NCBI GenBank assembly: GCA_963841855.1
Contig: CAWJEJ010000003.1
Coordinates: forward strand, 744,001 to 808,000
DNA: 64,000 nucleotides
Direction: 5' to 3'
DNA from: CAXBBB01 sp963841855
GTDB taxonomy: Bacteria; Bacteroidota; Rhodothermia; Rhodothermales; BA12
Shown here: piece by piece, positions 35,478-45,600 of the stretch
How the letters are laid out: the number at the start of each line of letters is the position of its first letter
How positions within the stretch are numbered: the stretch's first letter is position 1
The notes under the pieces: generated by a model
Database searches by the model: none
Seen by the model: the letters and a program-made list of their open reading frames with translations, nothing else
Told to the model about the DNA's origin: nothing
Program-made: the position numbers and the translations under genes

Positions 35478-37850
35478 TTATTTCGAGTCAGCAACGGCGA
35501 GGCGAGACAGGCAGTCGGCTTCGTCTACGCACAGGTTGACCTGCAAGACGGCCGTCTGCTGGGGACGCATGCGATCGAGCAGAAGGGTGATCGTCGTGCC
35601 GTCCGCTGAAACGAGAGCGCGTACCGACGTGCGGTCTCGCACTCCGATCTCTTCGGCTAACTCGACGATCTCAGATCGCACCGACACGCTCGACGCGTCG
35701 ATGACAGCGTATCCCGGCACCAAGCTGATAGCGAGGTTTTCCACCGATTCGGCGTTGAGGTTGGAGATTTCGAGGTTGATGCGGTTCGGCCCGGGCTGGC
35801 TGGTCGCCACCTCGACGTTGCGCCTGAGCCGCCACCAGTGTGCGAGTTCGTCACCCGGCGCGATCCAGAAGTTTTGGTCCTTGAGCGAGCGGATGACTTG
35901 GCTCAAGATGGGAAGACCTTCGGGCGTCGCCATGCCGTCGGTATGTATGATCATGCGGTACATGCTCTTCTCGTAGGCAGCGCGTGTCACGTCCTGGAGC
36001 ATGTCCGAAGCTGTCAGGCTGCGCACGTCGATGTCGCGATCCGAGCGCGACGTGTAGCCGAAGCGGACCAGCCGCTCGTTGGGCACGCCCATGATCTTGG
36101 GCGACATACGCCTGCCGATTGAGTCGGGAAGGAAGTAGCTGTATCCTGACCGCGACAGGGACCTGAGCGTCGTCGTGTCAACGATGCCTGCCGTCGAGGG
36201 ACGGTACCCACCGACGCGCGCGCCGACGCGCCGTTCGAGTTGGGCTCGCATCTCTTCTAGCGTCCGCGTCTGCGCCTGCGACGATCCGTCGGCGTTCTTG
36301 CGGAGATCGCCGTAGATGCCCAAGTCGCCTTGCGCGTAGAGCTGTCGGAGCACGCCGTCTCCCGCACTCGAGTTGGGACGGACGAAGTAGGTGCCCCCGA
36401 TGCCCTCGCGGCTGAGCAGACCCGAAACGCTCTCCAAACCGGATGGCCGATCCGCATCGTCGACGACAGCGATCATGGCCGCTGCATCGTAGGGCGCGGG
36501 CCAGTCGTGCGTCCAGATTACGGGCTCGCGGAGCAGGTAGCGGAGCAGGTTGCTAAAGAGCTGCGCGAATGCCTCCTGATCTTCCACGTCGTTGCGGTCG
36601 ATGTAGAGCGCGTTGCGCTGGAAACCCATATAGATGAAGCGCCCTCCTTTGGATCCGTACGTACCGTAGACGGCCGCCGTAGACGTGCGCAGCGCTTCTG
36701 TGACGTTGAGGTCTTCGGTGGCGAAATCGTACCAGAAGGCGAAGGGTCGTCCGCGCTCGCCGTTGGTTTCGAGTGCGACGGCTGGCGTGAAGATCTGCAC
36801 CTTGGCGCGGTAGCCGGACGAGATGTTGCCCGTCACCGGCGTTCCTGCGCGCAGTGTCATCCGGCGTATGCCCGAACTGGTGCTCGGATAGGGGACGCGC
36901 GGGGTTTCGGAGGCCAGGCCGTTCCACGTGTAATAGGTCACTGCGACGGCGTCGCGCATGCGCGTTTCGCCGTCCAGTCCGCGAAGGGAGGCGCGCATCG
37001 TGTCGGCGATAGCGAAGTCGGCGCGGGGCAAACGGGTCGTCGATGTGTCCATCCAGACGTAATCGCGCAGCGGCGTGAAGCCTGCCACCTGAGCTTCTCG
37101 TCTACGACTCTGCCGCAGGGACGAGGACAAGTCGGTGCTTCGCTCGATTTCTGAGAGCGAGTCGGCAGCCGCTTCTTCCGTAGTCACGCGCGCGCCATTC
37201 GACATTACGCGCTCGGGGAAGTACATACCGGGCGGTGTGTAGCCGGGGAAGGTGTCGGTGTAGACTTGGAAATTGCTGTTGGAGCGGCCTACCTCTCCGA
37301 TATACGTCACGTCGAACACGTCTTCGGCGAACGTCCATCCGCGCCACGCGCCGGTCTCGTCGTAAATACCAGGTTGCCACGACGCCCAGATGCTGCCGCC
37401 GCGCTCCATGAACTCCTTGACCATCTCGATCTGCCGGTCGGACAGGGCGAGCGACGAAGGAAGAATCAGCAAGTCGTATCCGGCCAGGTCGCCGCGCTCG
37501 AGCTGCTCGTCATCGATCTGGGCATACAAGGCGAAGTCCTGCCCCAGGAGCAAGTCGTTCCACGAGTTGAGCGCGCGGTTCACCCACGCCGCCGTCGTGT
37601 CTTGCGGGTTGTTGACGGCATAAGCGCGCCGCGTATAGTTCGAGTTGAGCAGCGCGACGCGTGGCCGTTCGTTGGCTGTCGTCTGCACTAACCTGGTCGG
37701 GTTGGCCTGCTGGATAGAGAACGTACCCATCACGCCTTCGAGCAAGTAGATGTACGTCAGCAGCGCAGCCGCGATCAGCCCCGTGCCGAGCACGAAGAGC
37801 CACACGCTGTTGATGCGGTAGTCGAAGAAGCGAGAGAGGAAGTTCATCAT
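35478..37850 (-). CDS. membrane-anchored GATase-like/NodB-like protein, metal ligands partly lost
   Basis: A 790-residue protein with one N-terminal membrane helix (~16-38) and the bulk outside. Residues ~60-185 form a GATase-like domain (DLLILPSSLALSDRQIEMVKEF, ERGGSIW). Around residues 465-640 a NodB-like barrel keeps the DD of motif 1 (AVVDDADRPSG), the Arg of YRPSTAG and the His of MIIHTDGM, but has no H-x-x-x-H pair (QGDLGIYGDL). A C-terminal beta domain (HWWRLRRNVEVA...) matches the paralogue. It may bind or guide the nascent polymer. Middle gene of the GT2 operon. Confidence 0.7.
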   Translation of the reverse strand: MMNFLSRFFDYRINSVWLFVLGTGLIAAALLTYIYLLEGVMGTFSIQQANPTRLVQTTANERPRVALLNSNYTRRAYAVNNPQDTTAAWVNRALNSWNDLLLGQDFALYAQIDDEQLERGDLAGYDLLILPSSLALSDRQIEMVKEFMERGGSIWASWQPGIYDETGAWRGWTFAEDVFDVTYIGEVGRSNSNFQVYTDTFPGYTPPGMYFPERVMSNGARVTTEEAAADSLSEIERSTDLSSSLRQSRRREAQVAGFTPLRDYVWMDTSTTRLPRADFAIADTMRASLRGLDGETRMRDAVAVTYYTWNGLASETPRVPYPSTSSGIRRMTLRAGTPVTGNISSGYRAKVQIFTPAVALETNGERGRPFAFWYDFATEDLNVTEALRTSTAAVYGTYGSKGGRFIYMGFQRNALYIDRNDVEDQEAFAQLFSNLLRYLLREPVIWTHDWPAPYDAAAMIAVVDDADRPSGLESVSGLLSREGIGGTYFVRPNSSAGDGVLRQLYAQGDLGIYGDLRKNADGSSQAQTRTLEEMRAQLERRVGARVGGYRPSTAGIVDTTTLRSLSRSGYSYFLPDSIGRRMSPKIMGVPNERLVRFGYTSRSDRDIDVRSLTASDMLQDVTRAAYEKSMYRMIIHTDGMATPEGLPILSQVIRSLKDQNFWIAPGDELAHWWRLRRNVEVATSQPGPNRINLEISNLNAESVENLAISLVPGYAVIDASSVSVRSEIVELAEEIGVRDRTSVRALVSADGTTITLLLDRMRPQQTAVLQVNLCVDEADCLSRLAVADSK

Positions 37851-37890
37851 GACGATAGGGCGTCAGAGGGAGAAGTGGGTCCGGTGCTGC

Positions 37891-38667
37891 TTACAGCCAC
37901 GCGAAGCCTTCTTCCTGCTGCCTGTTGTCTTCCTGACGCGCGGCCTGCTGCTGCACCCGAGCGGCCTGGCGCTGAGCTTGTTCGGCTTCTGCGCGCTGCT
38001 CGTAGGCAAACGTCTGCGCTCCGTCGGCCTCAGCCTGCTGGCGATCGGCGTAATGCTGGGCTGCCTCGGCTCCACTGCTGACCGGAACGGGCGGCGGCGC
38101 AGGCGGAAGCGCTTGGCGACGCTGCTGCTGCTGAGCGTCAACCGGAATGAAACCGTCGTTGGTGTATTCGTAGAACATCGACCCGGACTGCTGAGGCTGC
38201 TGCTGGCGCTCTTCCGGCTGCTCGTCGGTCTGCGACCAGGTGCGCTCGGCTTGCGGGCGCTGCGAGCGGTCGTCGTAGTCAAACCCTCCTGGAGCCGCGC
38301 TCGACTGCTGCTGCGCGTTGCCGTTGGACTGCTGAGCGTAGGCGTAAGGCTGCTCGTCATACCGCTGCTGATTTGCGTAGTACGAGTCGGCAGGCTGCTG
38401 GGGAGCGGCGCTGAGGTAGCGCTGCTCTCCTCCGTACGCGGCCTGCGCTTGAGGAAGAGCGGCGTACGGGATGCTGCCCTGGGGCGCTACGAGCATGTGG
38501 GGCTCTTCCTGCTGCGCGCCGACGATGGCCGGAGCCGTGCCGTTGTCGCGGGCCTTGCGAGCTTTGCGCTCGCGGGCTTTGTAAAGGAAATAGGCGGCAA
38601 CCGCGAGGATGCACGTGGCAATCGTCATCACGAGGACGATCGTCGAGAGAATGGGAATGAGTTCCAT
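37891..38667 (-). CDS. single-pass membrane protein with Gln-rich tail
   Basis: A 258-residue protein: one N-terminal helix (residues ~5-30, IPILSTIVLVMTIATCILAV) followed by a basic stop-transfer (KARERKARKAR) and a ~220-residue disordered tail rich in Gln, Ala, Tyr and Pro with runs such as QQQQRRQ and QTDEQPEERQQQ. By topology (positive inside) the tail is cytoplasmic. No enzyme motif. It sits between the GT2 synthase and the NodB-like proteins in the same orientation, the position held by small accessory proteins in other synthase operons. Confidence 0.7.
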   Translation of the reverse strand: MELIPILSTIVLVMTIATCILAVAAYFLYKARERKARKARDNGTAPAIVGAQQEEPHMLVAPQGSIPYAALPQAQAAYGGEQRYLSAAPQQPADSYYANQQRYDEQPYAYAQQSNGNAQQQSSAAPGGFDYDDRSQRPQAERTWSQTDEQPEERQQQPQQSGSMFYEYTNDGFIPVDAQQQQRRQALPPAPPPVPVSSGAEAAQHYADRQQAEADGAQTFAYEQRAEAEQAQRQAARVQQQAARQEDNRQQEEGFAWL

Positions 38668-38849
38668 AGATCCAAGGGGGCGCGATGAAGGCAGTTTGAG
38701 CTACCGAGGGGGGAGAACGTAGAGGGAAGACAAGCACCGTGCCCGAACAGTGGTCGGGCGGTAAAAGCGCTTGATTCACACAGAAGAGTTGAAATGAGAG
38801 GAAAGCGAGCCTGGCAAACGTCTCACTATGGGTCGCAAAGCGGGAAGGG

Positions 38850-40409
38850 TCACATCGTTGCGGGAGCTGAGGACTCCTCACCAGTACCGATGCGCTTGAG
38901 CTTGCCCCAGGTCATGCCCAGGCCCAGTCCCTCTTCGATCAGCGCGAACGTCTTGCACACGTCGACGAAGAGGATGAAGAAGATGCGGTAGAAGACCGAG
39001 TAGAGAATGAGGTTGGCTTCCTCCTTCTCGACAGCGACGCAGTACATCGCAGCGATCATGTCGAGGATCGTCAGGATGAGCCACCAGAAAATCAGGTAGT
39101 AGCTAGCGCCCGTCGTCACGGCGACGATGACAAAGTAGACGTTGGCGAACACGTTCATGATTGGCCAAATCAGGCTCTCGAACGCCATCGACCACATCAC
39201 CAGCGTTCCGCCGAAGTTAATGGTGGGATTAAAGAACAAGTCGCGGTGCTTGCGAATGGCCTGGACGATGCCGCGCGTCCAGCGGTAGCGCTGTTTGAGC
39301 AGGTCGATCCACTTGTCGGGTGCCTCGGTATAGCTCAGCGCCTCGGGTTCGTAGTCGACCTTCCAGCCCTCACGGATCATCTTGAGCGTCACGTCGCAGT
39401 CCTCGGCGAACGTATCGCTGGCGTACCACCCCGCATCGATGATCGCCTGCTTGCGAAACAGGCCGAGCGGGCCGGGGATGATGTTGACCAGCTTGATCAA
39501 GCTCTGCGCTGAGCGGGCCATGTTTAGCCCCTCAACGTACTCAAGCGCCTGCAAGCGCGTGATCATGTTAGTGCGGTTGGTCACTTTGACGTTACCCGCC
39601 ACGGCGCCCAGTTTGGGGTCCGAGAAGTGGCGGATGCAGCGCCGCAGCGTGTTGGGCGACAGCTGAGAGTCGCCGTCGACGTTGAGTACGAAGTCGCTCT
39701 CGGCAACTTGAATCCCCGCATTGAGCGCCGTCGACTTGCCACCGTTGGGCTTCTCGACGAGTTTGACCGTCACGTGCCCATACTCTCCAACGAGTTCACG
39801 GGCGATGTCGCCGGTCTCATCTGTCGAACCATCGTCGACGATCACAATCTCATAGTTGGGGTAGTTCTGCTGGAGCAGCGATTGAACCGTAGCGCGAAGC
39901 AAGACACCTTCGTTATAGACGGGCACAATGATCGAAATCATTGGCGTTCCGATCTCTGTCTCGTCCGTCTCGTGATGCGTGTAGCTCGCCACGTTGAGAT
40001 AGGACATCACCATCAGCCCGAAATATCGCATCAAGAGCAGCATCAGGAACAGGATGAGCGCCACGACCGACGAGTACACGAACAGGCCTTGCCAGCTCAG
40101 CCGGTCGTCGACGGCTAGCACCGACAGCCATGTACCGGGAAACGGGTTCTTCATGGCGATCCAAATGATCGCCATGAGAATGATCGAGATGGAGCCAAAA
40201 AGAACAGCGCGACGAACGTAAAGCCGTCCCCCGTCTGAAGGGTCTTCGTCCTGATGACCTTCGTTGTGAATCGGTTCAAACGCGACACGCTCGACTTCCG
40301 TCCCCGTACGGCGACGAGCGGGCAGCATCGCTTTTGGTCCAACGTTGATCGGCGTTGCCGTCCGCGCCGATTCGGGCGCCTCTGCGGGCGGTGGGGTCGT
40401 CTCTGCCAT
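38850..40409 (-). CDS. processive GT2 polysaccharide synthase, PgaC/hyaluronan-synthase type
   Basis: A 519-residue inner-membrane enzyme. Cytoplasmic N-tail (1-65), two membrane helices (~67-88, ~108-138), a GT-A domain with IVPVYNEG (161-168), VDDGST (191-196), PNGGKSTALNAG (221-232), DGD (245-247), the acceptor AEDCDV (335-340) and QRYRW (373-377), then four or so membrane helices. The NGGKSTALN and QxxRW set is that of synthases making poly-N-acetylglucosamine, hyaluronan or chitin. First gene of a four-gene minus-strand operon with the Gln-rich protein and two NodB-like paralogues. Confidence 0.9.
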   Translation of the reverse strand: MAETTPPPAEAPESARTATPINVGPKAMLPARRRTGTEVERVAFEPIHNEGHQDEDPSDGGRLYVRRAVLFGSISIILMAIIWIAMKNPFPGTWLSVLAVDDRLSWQGLFVYSSVVALILFLMLLLMRYFGLMVMSYLNVASYTHHETDETEIGTPMISIIVPVYNEGVLLRATVQSLLQQNYPNYEIVIVDDGSTDETGDIARELVGEYGHVTVKLVEKPNGGKSTALNAGIQVAESDFVLNVDGDSQLSPNTLRRCIRHFSDPKLGAVAGNVKVTNRTNMITRLQALEYVEGLNMARSAQSLIKLVNIIPGPLGLFRKQAIIDAGWYASDTFAEDCDVTLKMIREGWKVDYEPEALSYTEAPDKWIDLLKQRYRWTRGIVQAIRKHRDLFFNPTINFGGTLVMWSMAFESLIWPIMNVFANVYFVIVAVTTGASYYLIFWWLILTILDMIAAMYCVAVEKEEANLILYSVFYRIFFILFVDVCKTFALIEEGLGLGMTWGKLKRIGTGEESSAPATM

Positions 40410-40555
40410 ACTGGTGGGGGGAGGGGGGTGTCAGATGCTTCCACAAAAGGTGTGCCTTCTATCCAGATAGCTCCGAATGGCTCGCATGTCTCGATATGTT
40501 GTGCAAAGACGGGACTAAATCAGCGATATCCAATTCGTGGGTCCATCCGGCATCA

Positions 40556-40594
40556 CACAAAAACGGTCGCCCCACCGAAGTGAGACGACCGTTT
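40556..40594 (-). terminator. Rho-independent terminator of the SusCD operon
   Basis: Minus strand: arms AAACGGTCG and CGACCGTTT (40561-40594) with a run of five T. It lies 23 bases past the stop of the lipoprotein gene at 40617, the last gene of the SusC/SusD operon. Confidence 0.85.
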
Positions 40595-40616
40595 GGTCTG
40601 GCGATTACTTCTGAGA

Positions 40617-41096
40617 TCAGCGAACGATGGTCAGACGGTAATCACGAACTCTGCGAGCAGCGCGAACGTTTTCGGCGTCGTTGTCTCCCAATCGGAACGT
40701 AACGACAGCATTAGGTCCAGGGAACGTGCTCGTGGCGGCGGCAAGCACTTCGACCTGCACGTTTCCAGCGAGGCTGTCGCCAGGCGCAATCGTCACCGAG
40801 TTGGTGAGCAGGTTGTAGTGCGTACCGGCGATGGCGGTCGTGAGTGAGTCTACCACCGTGACGGGGATCGTGACCGGACTAGAGCGGATGCGGCCGATCA
40901 TCTGAACACCTACATCAATGACTACGGATGCACCCTTAGGGTTCGTAACATTTCTGCTGGTGAAAGGCGAAGTAGCATCTTTGAATTCGACCTGGTCAGG
41001 TCCATCGTATACGATGCGATTGTCGGCGAAGTCACACCCTACGACGAGCACTCCAGCTAGGAGAATCAGCGCGAGGCGATGTGAGATTTTATTCAT
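40617..41096 (-). CDS. lipoprotein of the SusC/SusD operon (DUF4843-like)
   Basis: A 159-residue lipoprotein (signal MNKISHRLALILLAGVLVVGC with lipobox VVGC). The mature part has a beta-sandwich pattern with VTIPVTVVDSLTTAIAGTHYNL and a terminal RDYRLTIVR, like DUF4843/DUF1735-type lipoproteins found beside SusC/SusD pairs, which tend to be surface glycan- or peptide-binding accessory proteins. It is last in the operon, 26 bases after susD, and ends in a terminator. Confidence 0.8.
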   Translation of the reverse strand: MNKISHRLALILLAGVLVVGCDFADNRIVYDGPDQVEFKDATSPFTSRNVTNPKGASVVIDVGVQMIGRIRSSPVTIPVTVVDSLTTAIAGTHYNLLTNSVTIAPGDSLAGNVQVEVLAAATSTFPGPNAVVTFRLGDNDAENVRAARRVRDYRLTIVR

Positions 41097-41122
41097 TGGA
41101 AGTGAGAATCAGGTGAGAGGGC

Positions 41123-42616
41123 TTAATAGCCGGGGTTCTGGATGAGTACGCGAGGACCCTCGACGTTGTCCGGATCGGTCAGCGGGGCCGACTCGACCTG
41201 GGTCTGCGGGATCTGCGCCAAGACGCGGAAGTCACTATACGCGATGCTGGGGCGGCCGAGAGCCTTGCTGATCGGGTTGGCTGTGCGCTTGAGGTCGAAG
41301 AAGCGGTGTCCTTCAAACGCAAACTCCAGACGGCGCTCCTTCATGATGGAGGAGATGAGTCCATCTCCTGAGAGGCTGGAATCTTCGTCGTCGATTCCCG
41401 CGCGGCTACGGATTACGTTGAGATCCGTGAGTGCCTGCGAGGAGTTGCCCTGACGAGCAGCGGCTTCGGCGCGGATGAGATACAGCTCCGATACGCGAAT
41501 GACGGGAATGTCGTGCGCATAAGGCGTACGCGCTCCCACCCATTTACGCGAATACCGGTACTGCTGACCGCTCTTCGTGGCTATCAGCCAGAGTCCGTTG
41601 GACGTTAACGCTCCGCCAGTCACGGTAGCCGTGAGACCGCGGATGTCATCTGCTTCGTACATGTTGTAAAGATCATCCGACACATAGATATCGCCCCAGC
41701 GCGCGAGGTTATCGTCGGGCGGAGTCGTCGGGTAGGTCAGCGACGAGAGCGACTCGTTGAAGCCGGTGACGCCACCATCGCGGTTGGGCTCCATGTCAAC
41801 CTTGAACAGAGCTTCGGGATGGGTGCTGTCGGTGAATCCCGCAACGTATCCGTCGCGCGCCACAAGTCCTGCACCAACTGAACCAGCAGCGGCGAGCGCT
41901 TCGGTAGCACGTTGCTGCGCTTCGGCCCACTCGCTAGCATACAAGTGTACGCGAGCTAGCAGCGCGAGAGCAGCAGCCGAGTTGGCCCGACGTGGGTTCG
42001 TCTCGTTCACTAGCAGGCGAGCGGCCTCTTGGAAGTCGCTCTTGATGAGCGCATAGACTTCCGTGTTGGTCGCGCGCGGAATGAAATCCGCCTGCTCCAG
42101 CGTACGCGTCGGCTCCGTGCGGATGACGGCGCTCAGATTGAACCCGTTGACCTCGCGGCCCGGCTCGTAGCCTTTGGTGCGCGCCAGATCGAAATAGTTG
42201 AGCGCGCGCAAGAAGTACGCCTCGCCCAAGAAGCGGTTACGAATGCCCTGCTCCGCGGCGAGGTTACCTACGTTGGCGATGATGTTGTTCGCCTTGTTGA
42301 TGGCACTATAGTGACCGCCCCAGCGGTTCAGCTGCGAGCCGCGCTGGTTGTCCTCGACGTTGGGATATCGGTTCGAGTTGGCAGCCGTGTTGAGCGCGTT
42401 GTCCGAAAGCACTTCGGGATACAGAATGAAATCCTGGCCGTAGTGCGACTCGTCCTGAAGATCGTCATAGATCGAGTTGAGGACGGCTTCGTAGCCGGTC
42501 TGGTTGGTTAAGGCGATTTCCGCCGATACGGACTGCTGAGGCTCCCGGTCGAGCACGCTGTCGCAAGCCGTAACCGTGAAGACGCACAGGAGCGCCGAAA
42601 AAAGAAGTCGTTTCAT
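41123..42616 (-). CDS. SusD/RagB-family outer-membrane lipoprotein
   Basis: A 497-residue nutrient-binding lipoprotein (signal MKRLLFSALLCVFTVTAC, lipobox VTAC). SusD landmarks: QTGYEAVLNSIYDDLQ near the start, the TPR-like helices GEAYFLRALNYFDLAR and NSAAALALLARVHLYASEWAEA, and the C-terminal YLIRAEAAARQGNSSQALTDLNVIRSRAG plus the IMKERRLEFAFEGHRFFDLKR block. It caps the SusC channel on the cell surface and delivers ligand. The frame is open into the susC gap but ATG 42616 starts the signal peptide. Confidence 0.95.
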   Translation of the reverse strand: MKRLLFSALLCVFTVTACDSVLDREPQQSVSAEIALTNQTGYEAVLNSIYDDLQDESHYGQDFILYPEVLSDNALNTAANSNRYPNVEDNQRGSQLNRWGGHYSAINKANNIIANVGNLAAEQGIRNRFLGEAYFLRALNYFDLARTKGYEPGREVNGFNLSAVIRTEPTRTLEQADFIPRATNTEVYALIKSDFQEAARLLVNETNPRRANSAAALALLARVHLYASEWAEAQQRATEALAAAGSVGAGLVARDGYVAGFTDSTHPEALFKVDMEPNRDGGVTGFNESLSSLTYPTTPPDDNLARWGDIYVSDDLYNMYEADDIRGLTATVTGGALTSNGLWLIATKSGQQYRYSRKWVGARTPYAHDIPVIRVSELYLIRAEAAARQGNSSQALTDLNVIRSRAGIDDEDSSLSGDGLISSIMKERRLEFAFEGHRFFDLKRTANPISKALGRPSIAYSDFRVLAQIPQTQVESAPLTDPDNVEGPRVLIQNPGY

Positions 42617-42635
42617 AGAGAGAAATGAGTTAAGA

Positions 42636-42694
42636 GACGACGGCAGAGCCGCGCGCTTTGCTTGAGGGGCGCGGCTCTGCTTGAAGTCGTCGTC
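42636..42694 (-). promoter_or_regulatory. strong hairpin between susC and susD
   Basis: Perfect 12-base arms GCAGAGCCGCGC (42643-42654) and GCGCGGCTCTGC (42669-42680), extended by outer GACGAC/GTCGTC pairs. With only a short T-poor tail it may act as an attenuator or mRNA-stability element that sets the SusC:SusD ratio, as inferred for other SusCD operons. Confidence 0.6.
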
Positions 42695-42696
42695 GA

Positions 42697-45600
42697 TTAC
42701 AGTCCTACGCGGACGCCAGCGGTGAACGTGCGGCCTACAGGGTAGCGGCCAACCGAGAAGGTTGCGGCCTGCTCCGGATCGAGTCCGGTGTAGTTCGTCC
42801 ATGTAAGCAGGTTACCGCCCTGCACGTAGACCGACGAGCTAGCCAGCGAGATGCTGCGCATGAGCGAGCGGGGCAGCTGGTAGCTCAGGCGAACCTGCTT
42901 GAGACGCATGTACGAGGCATCTTCGATGTGACGCGAAGATGCGAGGCTCTCACCCGTCGAGCCAGGCTCGGTGCCACCCTGGTAGGGGCGCGGCATGTCG
43001 GTGACATCGCCTGGGCGCTGCCAACGGTCGGTGAATCCTCGCTCGGACTGGTTCCAGTCGGAGCTTCCCGAACGAAGCAGGAACAGGTTGTCGTTGTTGA
43101 AGACGTCACGTCCGAAGTCGTACTGGAACAGCACGTCAAGCGTGAAGCCACTAGCGCTGACCTGCGTGCCGAAACCACCATAGTAGTCGGGCGACGTGTC
43201 GCCGATCACTTTGCTGTCCTCGGCCGTCGGGCTGTAGGTGAGTTCTCCGTTGATGTCGTACCAGAAAGGGCGACCGTCAGCGGGGTTGACACCGGCATAC
43301 TCGGGGTAGTACAGAGCCGAGAGGGCTTCACCCTTGCGGATCGTCACGCCGATGTTTTCGGTGTCTCCGAAGAGGTCGACGACTTCGTTGCGCAGGAACG
43401 TGATGTTGCTGTTGACCGACCACGAGAAGTTGCGGCGATCAAGGATCGTTGCCGTTCCTTCGAGTTCGATGCCCTCGTTGCGGAGCGTTCCGACGTTCTC
43501 GGTCTGGCTTCCGAAGCCGCTGTCACCCGCGAGCGGACGATCGAGCAGCAACTGGTTGCTGTTGTTGCGGAATACGTCGACCGATCCGGACAGGCGGCCG
43601 TTGGCGATGAGGAAGTCGAGACCGATGTTGGCCTGCTCAGACTCTTCCCACGTCAGGAACGGGTTACCCAACTGCGAAGGCGCGATGCCCGTGCGGCCGA
43701 GGTACTCGCCGCCGACTCCGAAGAGCTGGCGCGACGTGAAGTTACCGATGTTGTCGTTACCTACGACACCGTACGAAGCGCGAAGCTTGAGGTCGTCGAG
43801 CCAGTCGACGTTCGAGAGGAACGCTTCCGATGACAGACGCCATGCAGCCGAAACCGAACCGAAGATACCGAAGCGGTTTTCGGAGCCGAATCGCGACGAA
43901 CCGTCGTAGCGAAGCGTGCCGGTGAAGATGTAGCGGTCGTCGAACGAGTAGTTACCCTGCGTGAAGAACGAAAGACGGCTAAACTGAGTGCCGAACGAGT
44001 TGACGTTGGTGAAGTCCGAAGCGGCTGCGATCGTGCGGAAGAGTTCGTTGGGGAACTGCTGCGCGTTGGCCGAACTGCCGTCGAGGTTCTCGAACTTGTA
44101 CTCGATACCGACGAGGCTGTTGATCGAGTGTACGTCTGCTGCCACGCCCGAAAAGTTGAGCGTCTGGCTGAGGTTGTAGCTCGTTTGGCGCTCTGCGTTG
44201 GTAAACGCCGAACCGTTCGTACCCGCAAACTGCGGGATGCGCGGGTCATTGTAGCTGTACTCGCCCAGGTCGAGGTACTGAACACCTGCATACGAGCGGC
44301 CTCTGAATCCTTTGCCGAAGTTCCAGTTCAGGCCCACGTTACCGATCAGCTGGTTCGTGTCGCTCTGGCGATCGTTCAGCGTCTCCGTGGCGACCGGGTT
44401 GTACCCGAACGTGTCACCGGTGAAGCTGTAGTTGAACGTGCCGTCACGGTTGTAGACCGGCTGCTGCGGGTTGATGAACTGCGCCGAGAAGTGCGGGCTG
44501 TTGATGAACGCACCGTTCGAGATCGTGCCGCGCTGCTGGATGCTGGCCAGAACCGCGCGTGCTTCGACCTGAAGCAGGGGGCTCACACGCTGCGTGACAC
44601 TCATCGTGCCGCCGAAGCGCTCGAACTCAGATGCCAACACCTGGCCTTCTACCGACTGGTAGCTACCCGAGATGTAGAACTGCGTGCTGTTGGAGCCACC
44701 GTCGACAGCTACTTCGTAGGTCTGGTTGGTGCCCGTCCGGAAGACGGCATCCTGCCAGTCCGTGCTCTGAAGCGAGTCGCTGATGACGCCGTAGTTGGCG
44801 GCCACGAAGCCGTCGATGAACTCCTGCGTGAAGCGGCGCTCCTCGAGGACGTAGCGGTTGGTGAACGCCTCGTTCTTGAGCGTGATGTACTGCTCGGCGT
44901 TGAGAACGTCGTAGTCCTTGATGCGCTCGGTCGTACCGGTGCTGGCGGAGAACGTGACGTTCGTGCGGCCCGAGCGACCACTCTTGGTCGTGATCAGGAC
45001 GACGCCGTTGGCGGCCTGCGATCCGTAGATCGAGGTCGAGGCTACGTCCTTGAGCACTTCGATCGACTCGATGTCGTTGGGGTTGATCGACGAGAGCGGT
45101 CCGGTCGAGGACAAGTTCGACTGGCTATCGTTGTTGATCTGAACGCCGTCAACGATGTAGAGCGGCTCTACGCCTGCGTCGATCGATCCTGTACCGCGGA
45201 TGCGGACGCTCATCGAGGCGCCGGGTGCACCGCTGTTCGAGATGACCTGGACGCCGGCGGCGCGGCCCTGGAGGATCGCTTCGGCGTTGGTGACGGGAAG
45301 ATCCTGGATGTCGCGGGCCGAAATGCTCGACTGGGCACCCGTAGCCTCGCGGCGAGGGATGACCGAGTATCCCGTGACGATGACATCTTCGAGGCCGAGG
45401 ATGTCTTCGCGGATCGTGATGTTTTGCGTCGTCGTCTGATCGCGCGTCACGACTACGTCGGGTAGTCGAACGGTCTGATATCCGATGGCTCTGGCGATGA
45501 GCGTGTACGTTCCAGCCGGAGCCTGGAAGGAGTATTCGCCGTCGAGATCTGAGGCGGTGCCCAGGGTCGTGCCGTCCAAGACGACGTTAACTCCGGGGAT

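Noticed and set aside
44128..45465. 445-residue plus-strand frame inside susC
   Set aside because: Antisense shadow; the minus frame has complete SusC motifs.
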